From: DASZQL01 sp964391865
GTDB taxonomy: Bacteria > Planctomycetota > Phycisphaerae > Phycisphaerales > UBA1924
DNA length: 64,000 nucleotides
Assembly: GCA_964391865.1 (NCBI GenBank)
Contig: CAYMNQ010000001.1
Location: 930,001 to 994,000, forward strand
Reading direction: 5' to 3'
Of this stretch, positions 33,646 through 41,603 are shown in pieces. A program made the translations under genes and the position numbers. The notes beneath the pieces were generated by a model, which saw only the letters and a program-made list of their open reading frames with translations, was not told where the DNA came from and ran no database searches. Positions within the stretch are counted from its first letter, which is position 1. Every line of letters begins with the position of its first letter.

Positions 33646-36600
33646 ATGCCCGAAGCTCTTCCTTCTGCCGCGAGTGTCCCTGTCATCCCCCGTGAGCAGC
33701 AGTTCGTTCACCTGCACCTGCACACGGAGTACTCGCTGCTCGACGGCGGGAACCGGATCGACAAGCTCATCGCGCGCGTGAAGCAGCTCGGCATGACCGC
33801 CGTGGGCGTGACCGATCACGGCAACCTGTTCGGCGCGATGACGTTCTACGCACAGGCGAAGGAAGCCGGCATCAAGCCGATTCTCGGCGTCGAGGCGTAT
33901 GTCGCGCCGGGCGCGCGGCAGGATCGCACGCACACGGGCGTCGCCGACGGCGGGCACCACCTCGTGCTGCTCGCGGAGAACGAAACCGGCTGGCGGAACC
34001 TGCTGTACCTGTCGTCCGAGGCGTACCTGACAGGTTTTTACTACAAGCCCCGCATGGACCACGCGCTGCTGGAGAAGCACGGCGAAGGCCTGATCGCGAT
34101 CAACGGGCACCTCGGCAGCGAACTCGCGTTCCACCTCGAACAGTACGAGAACACCAAGGAAGAGCGGCACTACGACGCCGCGCGGAAATGTGCCGAGTGG
34201 CACGCGCAGGTCTTCGCGCCGGTCGAGAGCGGGCCGCGCTTCTTCATCGAGCTCCAGCGCCACATCGACCTGCAGAACCGCGTGAACACGCACCTCCTGC
34301 GCCTCGCCGAAGAACTCGATCTTCCTGTGTGCGCGACGAACGACTCGCACTTCCTCCGCAAGGAGGATCACGATGCACACGACACGCTCATCTGTATCTC
34401 GATGGGCAAGCAGAAGAACGACCCGGACCGCCTGCACTACCCGACGCAGCTCTACGTGAAGTCGCCGATGGAGATGCGCGAGGAGTTCGAGAACACGCCG
34501 CGCGGGAAGGAGGCGTGCGACAACACGGTCGCCATCGCCGAGCGGTGCAATGTTGATCTGAAGTTCTCGAGCCAGGCGCCGGTGGTGAAGGTGGTGCGCC
34601 CCGAGTCGCCGCGCAAGTACGCCGGCGAAGCGAACCTGACGGAGTGGTTCAAGTCGTTCTGCGCCGAGTATCAGTTGCAGCCGTACGACGCGAACACCGA
34701 GAGCGTGTCGGCGGCGCACTTGAAGAGCGAGTGCGACCGGGCGCTGCGCGAGTTGTGCGAAGCTGGGTTCGTGTGGCGGTACGGGCCTGATCAAACTCCC
34801 TCCCCCTCTGGGGGAGGGCGGGGGAGAGGGGCCGCGAGCGCGGCCGATGCGAGCGGTGATGATCCGGGCAACGCACCCCTCTCCCCAACCCTCTCTCAGA
34901 GGGAGAGGGAGCCGGAAGGGCCCTCGCGCGCCGAACTCCGCGCCCGGCTCGAGCGGGAATTGCAGATCCTTTCCGACAAAAACATCGCCGCGTACTTCCT
35001 GATCGTGTGGGACTTCGTGAACTGGGCGCGCCAGCGCGGCATCCCGGCGCTCGCGAGAGGCTCGGGCGTCGGCACGATGGTCGGCTTCACGCTGGGGCTC
35101 TCCAACGCGTGCCCGGTGCGCTACGGGCTGCTCTTCGAACGATTCACCGACCCCGACCGCTCCGAATACCCCGACATCGATATCGATCTGTGCCAGGACG
35201 GGCGCGGCGATGTCATCAACTACGTCCGTCAGAAGTACGGGCACGTCGCGCAGATCATCACGTTCGGGACGCTGAAGGCGCGAGCCGCGATGCGCGACAT
35301 CGGACGCGTCTTCGGCATGCCGCTGCCGGAGGTTGACCGCATCGCGAAGCTGATCCCCGAACAGCTGGGGATGACGCTCGACAAGGCGCTGGATCAAGAG
35401 CCGGAGTTGAAGAAGCGGTACGACTCCGAGCCGCAAGTGAAGACGCTGATCGACACGGGGCGCGTGATCGAAGGGCAGGCGCGCCACGCGAGCGTGCACG
35501 CGGCGGGGGTGATCGTGGCGACGCGCCCGCTGCACGAGATCGTGCCGCTGTACAAACCCTCGGGCAGCGAGGACATCGTCACGCAGTGGGACGGCCCGAC
35601 GTGCGAGAAGGTCGGCCTGCTGAAGATGGACTTCCTGGGGCTGCGCACGCTCTCGACAATCGAGCGCGCGAAGCGGCTGATTCGCGAGACGCTGAGTGAG
35701 GACGCGATCCGCGGGGCGATCGGATGGAAGGCACCAAGCCACCAAGCCATCAAGGCATCAAGTGAAGACAAGCCCTCTAAGTCATGCTCTTCACTCGATG
35801 ACTCGATGGCTGGATGCCTCGATGCCTTCCGCGCCGATCCCCTCGATCTCGACCGCCTCACCTTCGACGATCAGCGCGTCTTCGAACTCTTCCGGCGCGC
35901 GGATACCACGGGCGTGTTCCAGTTCGAATCCGGCGGCATGCGCCGCCTGCTGACGGAGATGAAGCCCGACCGGCTCGAGGATCTCATCGCCGCCAACGCG
36001 CTCTTCCGACCGGGACCGATGGACCTCATCCCCGCGTACAACAAGCGCAAGCACAAACAAGAAGAAGTGCCGCGGATCCACGAGATCGTCGAGCGCTACA
36101 CCGCCGAGACGTACGGCGTGATGGTCTACCAAGAGCAGGTGATGCAGATCGTCCACGCGCTGGGCGGCATCCCGTTGCGCGCGGCGTACTCGCTCATCAA
36201 AGCGATCAGCAAGAAGAAGATCAAGGAAATCGAGAAGAACCGCGAGCTCTTCATCGCCGGCGCAGGCGAGAAGGGGCTTGCGAAAGCACGGGCCGAAGAA
36301 CTCTTCGAGATGATCCTGAAGTTCGCGGGCTACGGCTTCAACAAGAGCCACTCGACCGGCTACGCGATCGTCGCCTACCAGACCGCGTTCCTGAAAACGT
36401 ACTTTCCGAACCAGTACATGGCCGCGTTCCTCACCTTCGAGAGTCAGGCGCAGAAGGTCGAAGACTGGATCAAGTACAAGGACGATTGCCGCAAGACGGT
36501 CTTCACCGACGGCAAGGTGGGCGTCACCATCGCGCCGCCCGACATCAACCTGTCGGACGCGGATTTCACGGTGGTGTACGACGAGGGCGAGCCGCGCGAC

Positions 36601-37809
36601 GCGCTGCACGGGCATGTCCGCTTCGGCCTGAAGGCGATCAAGGGCGTCGGCGCCCGCGCCATCGACGCGATCGTCGCGGAGCGCAAGAAGAAAGACGGCG
36701 GGCGCTTCCGCTCGCTGCACGATTTCTGCGAGCGCATGCCCCCCGGCAGCGTGAACAAGGCGACGATCGAAGCGCTCGTCGTGTGCGGCGCGTTCGATTC
36801 GGTGCACGGCGCGGAGAACCGCGCGTCGATGGTCGCGAGCATCGAGGGGGCCGTCGCCGCGGGACAGACGCTCGCGAAGGACCGCGCCAGCGGGCAAGCC
36901 GCGCTCTTCGGCTTCGGCGGCGATGAACCCGCCGCCGCAACAAAGAACGGTGCTGCCAAAGCCGCCGGAGGGGCTGAACCCGCGCTCGTCCGCGCCAAAG
37001 CTTGGGACACCCCCACCACTCTTGCCAAGGAAAAGGAAGTCCTCGGCTTCTACGTTTCCAGCCACCCACTCGACGAGCACGGGCGCGACCTCGAACTCTT
37101 CGGCACCGCCGACACCGTCAGCGTGCGCGAGATGACCGGGGGGCAGGACGCGAAGATCATCCTCGGCGGCTTGGTGAAGAGCGTGCGACCGATCGTCACA
37201 CAGAAGGGCCGCTCCGCCGGGCAGCGCATGGCGATCGTCACGATGGAAGATGCCCGCGGCACGATGGAAGCCGTGCTTTTCGCGGAAACCTACGGCAAGT
37301 TCGGCGAGCATCTGATGGTCGATTCGATCGTTTTCCTCGTCGGCAAGCTCGACCTCTCACGCGGCGACCCGCAGATCATCGTCGACCGCGTCGTCCCCAT
37401 CGCGCAGGCGGCGGCGCAGCTCGCCACCCGCGTCGAAGTGCGCATCGACGAGCGCGTCATGAACGGCGCGGGCAAGAGCATGCTCGACCAGGTCGCGGGG
37501 CTGGTGCGCTCGAACCGCACCGCGGGCGGGCTCGACGGCGGCTCGCCCGGCGTGCCGCTGGCGATCGTCGTCCGCACCGAGGCGTGCCGCATCACGCTCG
37601 AGGCGCCGAGCACGCGAGTGGCGCTGACGGGCGAGTTCCTGAGTTACCTCGGGCGCGTCGTCGGGCCGCAGAATGTCGTGGTCTCGGGGCAGGGTCGGCG
37701 CGCGGGTGACGCGCGAGCGACCATTCCGAGCAGCCCGACACTCAGCGAACCGCCGCCAGTCCCCGTCTACGCGGGCGAGCCGGAGTTCGACGAGAGCGAG
37801 TGGCGCTGA
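33646..37809 (+). CDS. dnaE: DNA polymerase III alpha subunit, with two in-frame hairpin insertions
   Basis: The replicative polymerase, 1387 residues against ~1150-1200 usual. The PHP domain opens FVHLHLHTEYSLLDGGNRI. The polymerase active site shows EYPDIDIDLCQDGRG (Asp510 and Asp512 as metal ligands), with KMDFLGLRTL and TTGVFQFESGGMRRLL. The helix-hairpin-helix region (KGVGARAIDAIV) and the OB-fold (AKIILGGLVKSVRPI) follow. Two segments interrupt conserved sequence: residues ~384-427, encoded by 34796-34911 plus flanks, and ~694-728, encoded by 35726-35830. Both keep the frame in an essential enzyme, so the product must tolerate these loops. No recent decay is visible. Confidence 0.96.
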   Translation: MPEALPSAASVPVIPREQQFVHLHLHTEYSLLDGGNRIDKLIARVKQLGMTAVGVTDHGNLFGAMTFYAQAKEAGIKPILGVEAYVAPGARQDRTHTGVADGGHHLVLLAENETGWRNLLYLSSEAYLTGFYYKPRMDHALLEKHGEGLIAINGHLGSELAFHLEQYENTKEERHYDAARKCAEWHAQVFAPVESGPRFFIELQRHIDLQNRVNTHLLRLAEELDLPVCATNDSHFLRKEDHDAHDTLICISMGKQKNDPDRLHYPTQLYVKSPMEMREEFENTPRGKEACDNTVAIAERCNVDLKFSSQAPVVKVVRPESPRKYAGEANLTEWFKSFCAEYQLQPYDANTESVSAAHLKSECDRALRELCEAGFVWRYGPDQTPSPSGGGRGRGAASAADASGDDPGNAPLSPTLSQREREPEGPSRAELRARLERELQILSDKNIAAYFLIVWDFVNWARQRGIPALARGSGVGTMVGFTLGLSNACPVRYGLLFERFTDPDRSEYPDIDIDLCQDGRGDVINYVRQKYGHVAQIITFGTLKARAAMRDIGRVFGMPLPEVDRIAKLIPEQLGMTLDKALDQEPELKKRYDSEPQVKTLIDTGRVIEGQARHASVHAAGVIVATRPLHEIVPLYKPSGSEDIVTQWDGPTCEKVGLLKMDFLGLRTLSTIERAKRLIRETLSEDAIRGAIGWKAPSHQAIKASSEDKPSKSCSSLDDSMAGCLDAFRADPLDLDRLTFDDQRVFELFRRADTTGVFQFESGGMRRLLTEMKPDRLEDLIAANALFRPGPMDLIPAYNKRKHKQEEVPRIHEIVERYTAETYGVMVYQEQVMQIVHALGGIPLRAAYSLIKAISKKKIKEIEKNRELFIAGAGEKGLAKARAEELFEMILKFAGYGFNKSHSTGYAIVAYQTAFLKTYFPNQYMAAFLTFESQAQKVEDWIKYKDDCRKTVFTDGKVGVTIAPPDINLSDADFTVVYDEGEPRDALHGHVRFGLKAIKGVGARAIDAIVAERKKKDGGRFRSLHDFCERMPPGSVNKATIEALVVCGAFDSVHGAENRASMVASIEGAVAAGQTLAKDRASGQAALFGFGGDEPAAATKNGAAKAAGGAEPALVRAKAWDTPTTLAKEKEVLGFYVSSHPLDEHGRDLELFGTADTVSVREMTGGQDAKIILGGLVKSVRPIVTQKGRSAGQRMAIVTMEDARGTMEAVLFAETYGKFGEHLMVDSIVFLVGKLDLSRGDPQIIVDRVVPIAQAAAQLATRVEVRIDERVMNGAGKSMLDQVAGLVRSNRTAGGLDGGSPGVPLAIVVRTEACRITLEAPSTRVALTGEFLSYLGRVVGPQNVVVSGQGRRAGDARATIPSSPTLSEPPPVPVYAGEPEFDESEWR
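34796..34911. repeat. Long inverted repeat inserted in dnaE (first site)
   Basis: Arms 34796-34831 and 34876-34911, 36 bases each, are inverted copies with five mismatches. Each arm is itself a small palindrome (CTCCCTCnCCCTCTG...). The 44-base loop is ordinary coding-like sequence. The arms encode PSPSGGGRGRG and PLSPTLSQREREPE. Conserved DnaE sequence stops just before (EAGFVWRYG) and resumes just after (AELRARLEREL). Confidence 0.9.
35726..35830. repeat. Long inverted repeat inserted in dnaE (second site)
   Basis: Arms 35726-35768 and 35788-35830, 43 bases each, are inverted with eight mismatches (~81%). Words are GGCACCAAGCCACCAAGCC on the left and GATGGCTGGATGCCTCGATG on the right, with a 19-base loop. 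The element is 105 bases, exactly 35 codons, and encodes a stretch with no counterpart in DnaE between SEDAIRGAI and DPLDLDRLTFDD. Confidence 0.92.
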
Positions 37810-37823
37810 GAGCCGCCTGAAAC

Positions 37824-37854
37824 GGTGGCACGCACGCCGCTCTGGGCGTGCGTG
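37824..37854. repeat. GGTGGC-headed hairpin repeat, copy downstream of dnaE
   Basis: GGTGGC overlaps a perfect 10-bp stem, CACGCACGCC-GCTCTG-GGCGTGCGTG, starting 15 bases after the dnaE stop. It is a sister copy of 11665-11695 with the same loop. It has no U tract. Both single copies lie directly downstream of a gene, suggesting either a 3'-end role or a preferred landing site. Confidence 0.8.
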
Positions 37855-38025
37855 GTTTCTGCGTCGTGGCGCGTGACGTCAAAGCATGCTCGCCCCCGAG
37901 CTGCGAGCATGCGACACGGCGCAAGGCTGGCGGAAACCCGACATCAAGCGGTACGTATGGAATAGTGATGCAGCGGTCAATCGACTTTGCAGTGGTTCTG
38001 AACTTAACCAGCGGGTGGCGCAAGT

Positions 38026-38736
38026 ATGGAACAGAGCCGCGGGCAACGATGGTGGCCATTGACGCGAAAGCGGCTCGCTCACCCCGTGACCTCCGTGCTG
38101 AGCATCATTGTGCTGCTCGCTCTATGGCAGGCGATGCCGAGGTGGCGATCGACTCTCGCCGATCTTCGGCCATGGAACCGATCGCAGCGCGTGAGTTTTG
38201 CGCCTGACTATTTCGCTGAAGTCACGCGAACCCCGTCCGGGTTTGAGGTCTACGACTCCCTTGACGACCATGAGCCGAGTGATGGAACCGTCGTTGGCTG
38301 GGTCAGTTGGCGATGCACCGCAATCTCGCGGGGCTTTGCCTTTCCCAACTCAAGCCGGATGAGCTATCGCATCGTCTTCCTTCCGGCAACGGGATCACAA
38401 CCACTTTCCCAGAGCGAACAAGATCAAATTGACTCTGCGGTCATCGCCCGCATCGAGTCTGTGTGGAAGGACCCGGCGCTCGGCACCAAGTTGCGCGCGC
38501 ATGCCCCAGATGAGATCACGGTTCTTTGGTCGAACGTCGTGCTGAACTGTCTTGGCGCGATCACGCTGGGCTGCTTCCTGCACTCACTCTCTTGGGTGCC
38601 GCGTTTTCTTCGCGCGCGGTCTCGGCGGGCGCTACAGGCCGCGGGCCGCTGCCCGAACTGCCGCTACGACATGCGCGGCCTGACTTCAAACCGTTGTCCG
38701 GAATGCGGCGGGGAATCCGGAGCATCTCGATCCTGA
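38026..38736 (+). CDS. Membrane protein with C-terminal zinc ribbon, unknown function
   Basis: 236 residues. One membrane helix near the N-terminus (VTSVLSIIVLLALWQAM) and a second around residues 165-190 (WSNVVLNCLGAITLGCFLHSL) flank a ~120-residue domain that should lie outside the membrane. The cytoplasmic tail ends in a zinc ribbon, CPNCRYDMRGLTSNRCPECGG, a tail very common in planctomycete membrane proteins. No enzymatic motif is seen. The GC content is a little lower than in neighbouring genes. Confidence 0.7.
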   Translation: MEQSRGQRWWPLTRKRLAHPVTSVLSIIVLLALWQAMPRWRSTLADLRPWNRSQRVSFAPDYFAEVTRTPSGFEVYDSLDDHEPSDGTVVGWVSWRCTAISRGFAFPNSSRMSYRIVFLPATGSQPLSQSEQDQIDSAVIARIESVWKDPALGTKLRAHAPDEITVLWSNVVLNCLGAITLGCFLHSLSWVPRFLRARSRRALQAAGRCPNCRYDMRGLTSNRCPECGGESGASRS

Positions 38737-38929
38737 CGGACGCCACTGCTCGCTGGCAATGTGTGGACGCGCGCCGCCCCTTCCCAAATTCGGTCATCCA
38801 CCCACCCCCAAAATCCCACCCGCCATCGGGGACGTACCCCCTCCCGATCCCGCGGCCGGAGGCACCGTCGCCCCGGCTGCCGCAGCGGTTCGAACACCAC
38901 TGTTTCACGCATTCAGGAGGAGCACTCTC

Positions 38930-39826
38930 ATGGGTATCTCTGCGCGCACTCTTCTCGTCACCGCCGGTCTCGCGGCCGCGTCGCTCGCCGGCGTGGCGAA
39001 CGCCGACACTGTCGTCGCTCTCACCACCGACAACCGGCTGCTGAGCTTCGACCACACCAACGCCCAGACGCTGTTCACCAACGTCCAGGTCACCGGGCTC
39101 GCGCCCAACGAGTCGCTGCTCGGCATCGACTTCCGCCCGCAGACGGGCGAGGTCTTCGGCGTCAGCTCCGCGAGCGTCGTGTACCGCCTCGATTTCATGA
39201 GCGGCGCCGCGACCCCGATCGCCGGCGCGTTCTCCACCCCGTTCAGCGCGGGCGTTGAGTACAGCATCGACTTCAACCCGACCGTCGACCGCATCCGCGT
39301 GGTCAGCACCGACTCGGGCAACCGCCGCCTGAACCCGATCACGGGCGCCGCCGTCCTGCCGGTCGACACGGCTCTGAGCTACGGCGACGGCAGCGGCCCG
39401 GTCCGTGCCGCCGGTGTCGCGTACACCAACAGCGTCGCCAGCGCCCCGCTCGGCTCGACCCGCCAATACATCCTCGACTCCGCCCGCAACCTGCTCGTCG
39501 AAACCGGCTCGCAGGCGGGCGGCAACCCGAGCTTCAACGGCGGCGTCGTCACCCCCGTCGGCCCGCTCGGCATCGACATCAACGACATGACCGGCTTCGA
39601 CATCTCGGGCGTCACGGGCGTCGCCTTGCTCTCGTTCAACGACGCCGGCTTCCGCGGCAGCGTCACCGAACTCCGTCTCCTCAACCTGGCCGACGGCAGC
39701 AGCAGCAGCCTCGGCCCGATCGGCGGCGGCACGGTCCGCGATATCACCCTCATCCCCGCGCCCGGCGCGGTCGCGATGATCGGCGCCGCGGGCCTCGTCG
39801 GCCTCCGCCGCCGCCGCTCGAACTGA
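38930..39826 (+). CDS. Secreted DUF4394-like protein with PEP-CTERM-type tail
   Basis: 298 residues. The start ATG 38930 follows AGGAGG by nine bases. Signal peptide: ARTLLVTAGLAAASLAGVANA. The body matches the DUF4394 pattern of repeated beta segments, for example VVALTTDNRLLSFDHTN, LLGIDFRPQTGEVFGVS, YSIDFNPTVDRIRVVS and DSGNRRLNPITG. The C-terminus, IPAPGAVAMIGAAGLVGLRRRR, is a short P-x-P-G motif, a hydrophobic helix and an Arg cluster: the PEP-CTERM-like sorting tail found in Phycisphaerae. The protein is therefore likely sorted and cleaved at the cell surface. A clear terminator follows. Confidence 0.82.
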   Translation: MGISARTLLVTAGLAAASLAGVANADTVVALTTDNRLLSFDHTNAQTLFTNVQVTGLAPNESLLGIDFRPQTGEVFGVSSASVVYRLDFMSGAATPIAGAFSTPFSAGVEYSIDFNPTVDRIRVVSTDSGNRRLNPITGAAVLPVDTALSYGDGSGPVRAAGVAYTNSVASAPLGSTRQYILDSARNLLVETGSQAGGNPSFNGGVVTPVGPLGIDINDMTGFDISGVTGVALLSFNDAGFRGSVTELRLLNLADGSSSSLGPIGGGTVRDITLIPAPGAVAMIGAAGLVGLRRRRSN

Positions 39827-39871
39827 TCCGCGATCTCTCCCTCTCTTTCAACGAGTGCTCACAGCACGTCG

Positions 39872-39905
39872 GAATCCGCGCTCCCTCCGGGGCGCGGATT
39901 CTTTT
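39872..39905 (+). terminator. Intrinsic terminator after the DUF4394-like gene
   Basis: GAATCCGCGC and GCGCGGATTC form a perfect 10-bp stem with a 10-base loop, followed by TTTT, C and TTTT. It starts 46 bases after the stop codon. Confidence 0.85.
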
Positions 39906-39934
39906 CATTTTGAGTCTTGGTCAGCGACGGGCAC

Positions 39935-39999
39935 CATGGCCGAGGCTCTGCTCGGCCATGACGCTCGACGACTCGTGGCCGATCAGTGCATCGGCCACG
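39935..39999. repeat. Two tandem, similar perfect hairpins
   Basis: CATGGCCGAG-GCTCTG-CTCGGCCATG (39935-39960) is followed 13 bases later by CGTGGCCGAT-CAGTGC-ATCGGCCACG (39974-39999). Both have perfect 10-bp stems, 6-base loops and nearly the same stem sequence, like a BIME made of two REPs. Neither is followed by a U tract. Confidence 0.75.
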
Positions 40000-40012
40000 G
40001 CACCCGGATCAA

Positions 40013-40477
40013 TCATCGCTCGATTTCGGGCTTCGGTTTGGGCTTCTCCGACTCGCGCAAGCGCTCAACATGAAAACTCAGCCGCTCGACGAGCTTCCTC
40101 TCCAGCTCCGGCTCGCCGAACCGCCCCAGTTTCGCCGCCGCCGAGTAGCTCGCTCCCCCACTTCCCTCGGTCACATCCACCCGAAGCCACCCCTCGCGGT
40201 CGAACGAGTCCATCACGGAGTACAGCCGTCCGCCGTTCTCGATGTCGTACGACGCGAGCGGCGCGAGCCCGCAGTCTGACATCGCGCACAGCACCGCCGG
40301 CTCGAGGTCGCGCCGGGGCGACTTCTCCCCCACTCCAACCCCCGGCCCGAGCGACGCCGCAACCCCGCTCGGCGCGTCACCCGCCGCGCACGCGCCGAGC
40401 GAAATCGCGCCTGTACCAACGCCGCAAAGCAAAAGGACACGCAATAACCCGAACACTGACCAACTATCACCCGACAT
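40013..40477 (-). CDS. Small putative lipoprotein, unknown function
   Basis: 154 residues from ATG 40477 (MSGDSWSVFG); an ATG ten codons upstream (40507) is possible. A lipoprotein signal is visible: LLRVLLLCGVGTGAISLGAC, with the lipobox LGAC and mature Cys followed by Ala-Ala-Gly. The rest is a small domain with CAMSDCGLAPLASYDIENG, VMDSFDREGWLRVDVTEG and a Lys/Pro/Glu-rich C-terminus (SEKPKPKPEIER). No family is recognised. It is divergent from phoH. Confidence 0.6.
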   Translation of the reverse strand: MSGDSWSVFGLLRVLLLCGVGTGAISLGACAAGDAPSGVAASLGPGVGVGEKSPRRDLEPAVLCAMSDCGLAPLASYDIENGGRLYSVMDSFDREGWLRVDVTEGSGGASYSAAAKLGRFGEPELERKLVERLSFHVERLRESEKPKPKPEIER

Positions 40478-40589
40478 TCGGCCGATAAGCCCTGTTCTCT
40501 CGCGCATAGACTGTCGAGCATATTCAACGGGCCCGGTCGGCCCGGCGGCCCGCTGTCCACGCCGTCGACTCTGAAGGACGCTCACGCTC

Positions 40590-41603
40590 TTGGAAGTCAC
40601 CATCCGAGTTCCCCAATCCGCCGACCGCGTCTCCGTGTACGGAGCGGCGGAGCGGAACCTCAAGATGATCCGGGAAGCCCTCGGCGTCAATGTGACCGCG
40701 CGCGATGAACTCATCCGGCTCCGCGGCGACGAGGACGCCGTCCACGCGGCCCGCGCAGTGCTCGACCGGCTGATCGACTCGTCGACCGCGCGGCGCGAGC
40801 CTCTCTCGCGCCAGCAGGTGATGGACGCGATCGCGGAAGCAGGCTGGCAGGCAAGCTCGGACGCCGCCCGCCGCGCGGAGCACGAGGGCGAGCCGGGCGA
40901 GTTCCGCGCCGATCGGCTGAACGTCTACTCGGGCGGGCGCCCCGTCTCGCCCCGCACGCCCAACCAGGCGGCGTATCTCGACGCGATCGGTTCGAACGAT
41001 CTCGTCTTCGGCATCGGGCCGGCGGGCACAGGGAAGACGTACCTCGCCGTCGCCGCCGCCATCCAGTTCCTGAAGAGCGGGCGCGTGAAGAAAGCGATCC
41101 TCGCGCGCCCGGCGGTCGAAGCGGGCGAGCGCCTCGGCTTCCTGCCGGGCGACCAATTCGCCAAGCTCAACCCGTACCTCCGCCCGCTCTTCGACGCGCT
41201 GCACGACATGATGGACTACGCGACCATCAAGCGCTTCATGGCGAACGATGTGGTCGAGATCGTCCCGCTCGCGTACATGCGCGGGCGAACTCTGAACGAC
41301 GCGATCATCATCCTCGACGAAGCACAGAACACGACCAAGGGCCAGATGCAGATGTTCCTGACCCGCATGGGGCAGCGCTCGAAGATGATCATCACGGGCG
41401 ACCCGACGCAGATCGACCTGCCCGACCCGCGCGAGAGCGGCTTGATCGACGCGGTGCGCCGGCTCAAGCGCACACCGGGCGTTTCGATGTGCGGGTTGGA
41501 CAAGAGCGATGTGGTGCGGCACGAGTTGGTGCAGCGCATCATTGAAGCCTACGCCGACGACGATCTGGCTCGCCGCAACGGCATGGACCACACCGATGCT
41601 TGA
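40590..41603 (+). CDS. phoH: PhoH-like ATPase (YbeZ type)
   Basis: A 337-residue RNA-linked P-loop ATPase/nuclease helper of the PhoH family. An N-terminal KH-like region precedes the ATPase core with PRTPNQAAYLDAIGSNDLVF, Walker A GIGPAGTGKTYLA, ILARPAVEAGERLGFLPGD, Walker B AIIILDEAQNTT and MIITGDPTQIDLP (sensor region). The start is a TTG at 40590 preceded by GAAGGA; no ATG is available before conserved sequence. The gene overlaps pgpH by eight bases. PhoH, PgpH and YbeY usually cluster; here YbeY is elsewhere in the window. Confidence 0.93.
   Translation: MEVTIRVPQSADRVSVYGAAERNLKMIREALGVNVTARDELIRLRGDEDAVHAARAVLDRLIDSSTARREPLSRQQVMDAIAEAGWQASSDAARRAEHEGEPGEFRADRLNVYSGGRPVSPRTPNQAAYLDAIGSNDLVFGIGPAGTGKTYLAVAAAIQFLKSGRVKKAILARPAVEAGERLGFLPGDQFAKLNPYLRPLFDALHDMMDYATIKRFMANDVVEIVPLAYMRGRTLNDAIIILDEAQNTTKGQMQMFLTRMGQRSKMIITGDPTQIDLPDPRESGLIDAVRRLKRTPGVSMCGLDKSDVVRHELVQRIIEAYADDDLARRNGMDHTDA

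Noticed and set aside
33172..35745. 857-codon open frame antisense to dnaE
   Set aside because: It is a GC-driven shadow: composition is Arg/Val/Leu/Ala-rich without motifs, and the plus strand encodes unmistakable DnaE.
34796..35830. CRISPR-like array in dnaE
   Set aside because: The repeats are inverted pairs of two different sequences with no regular spacing, spacers or cas genes.
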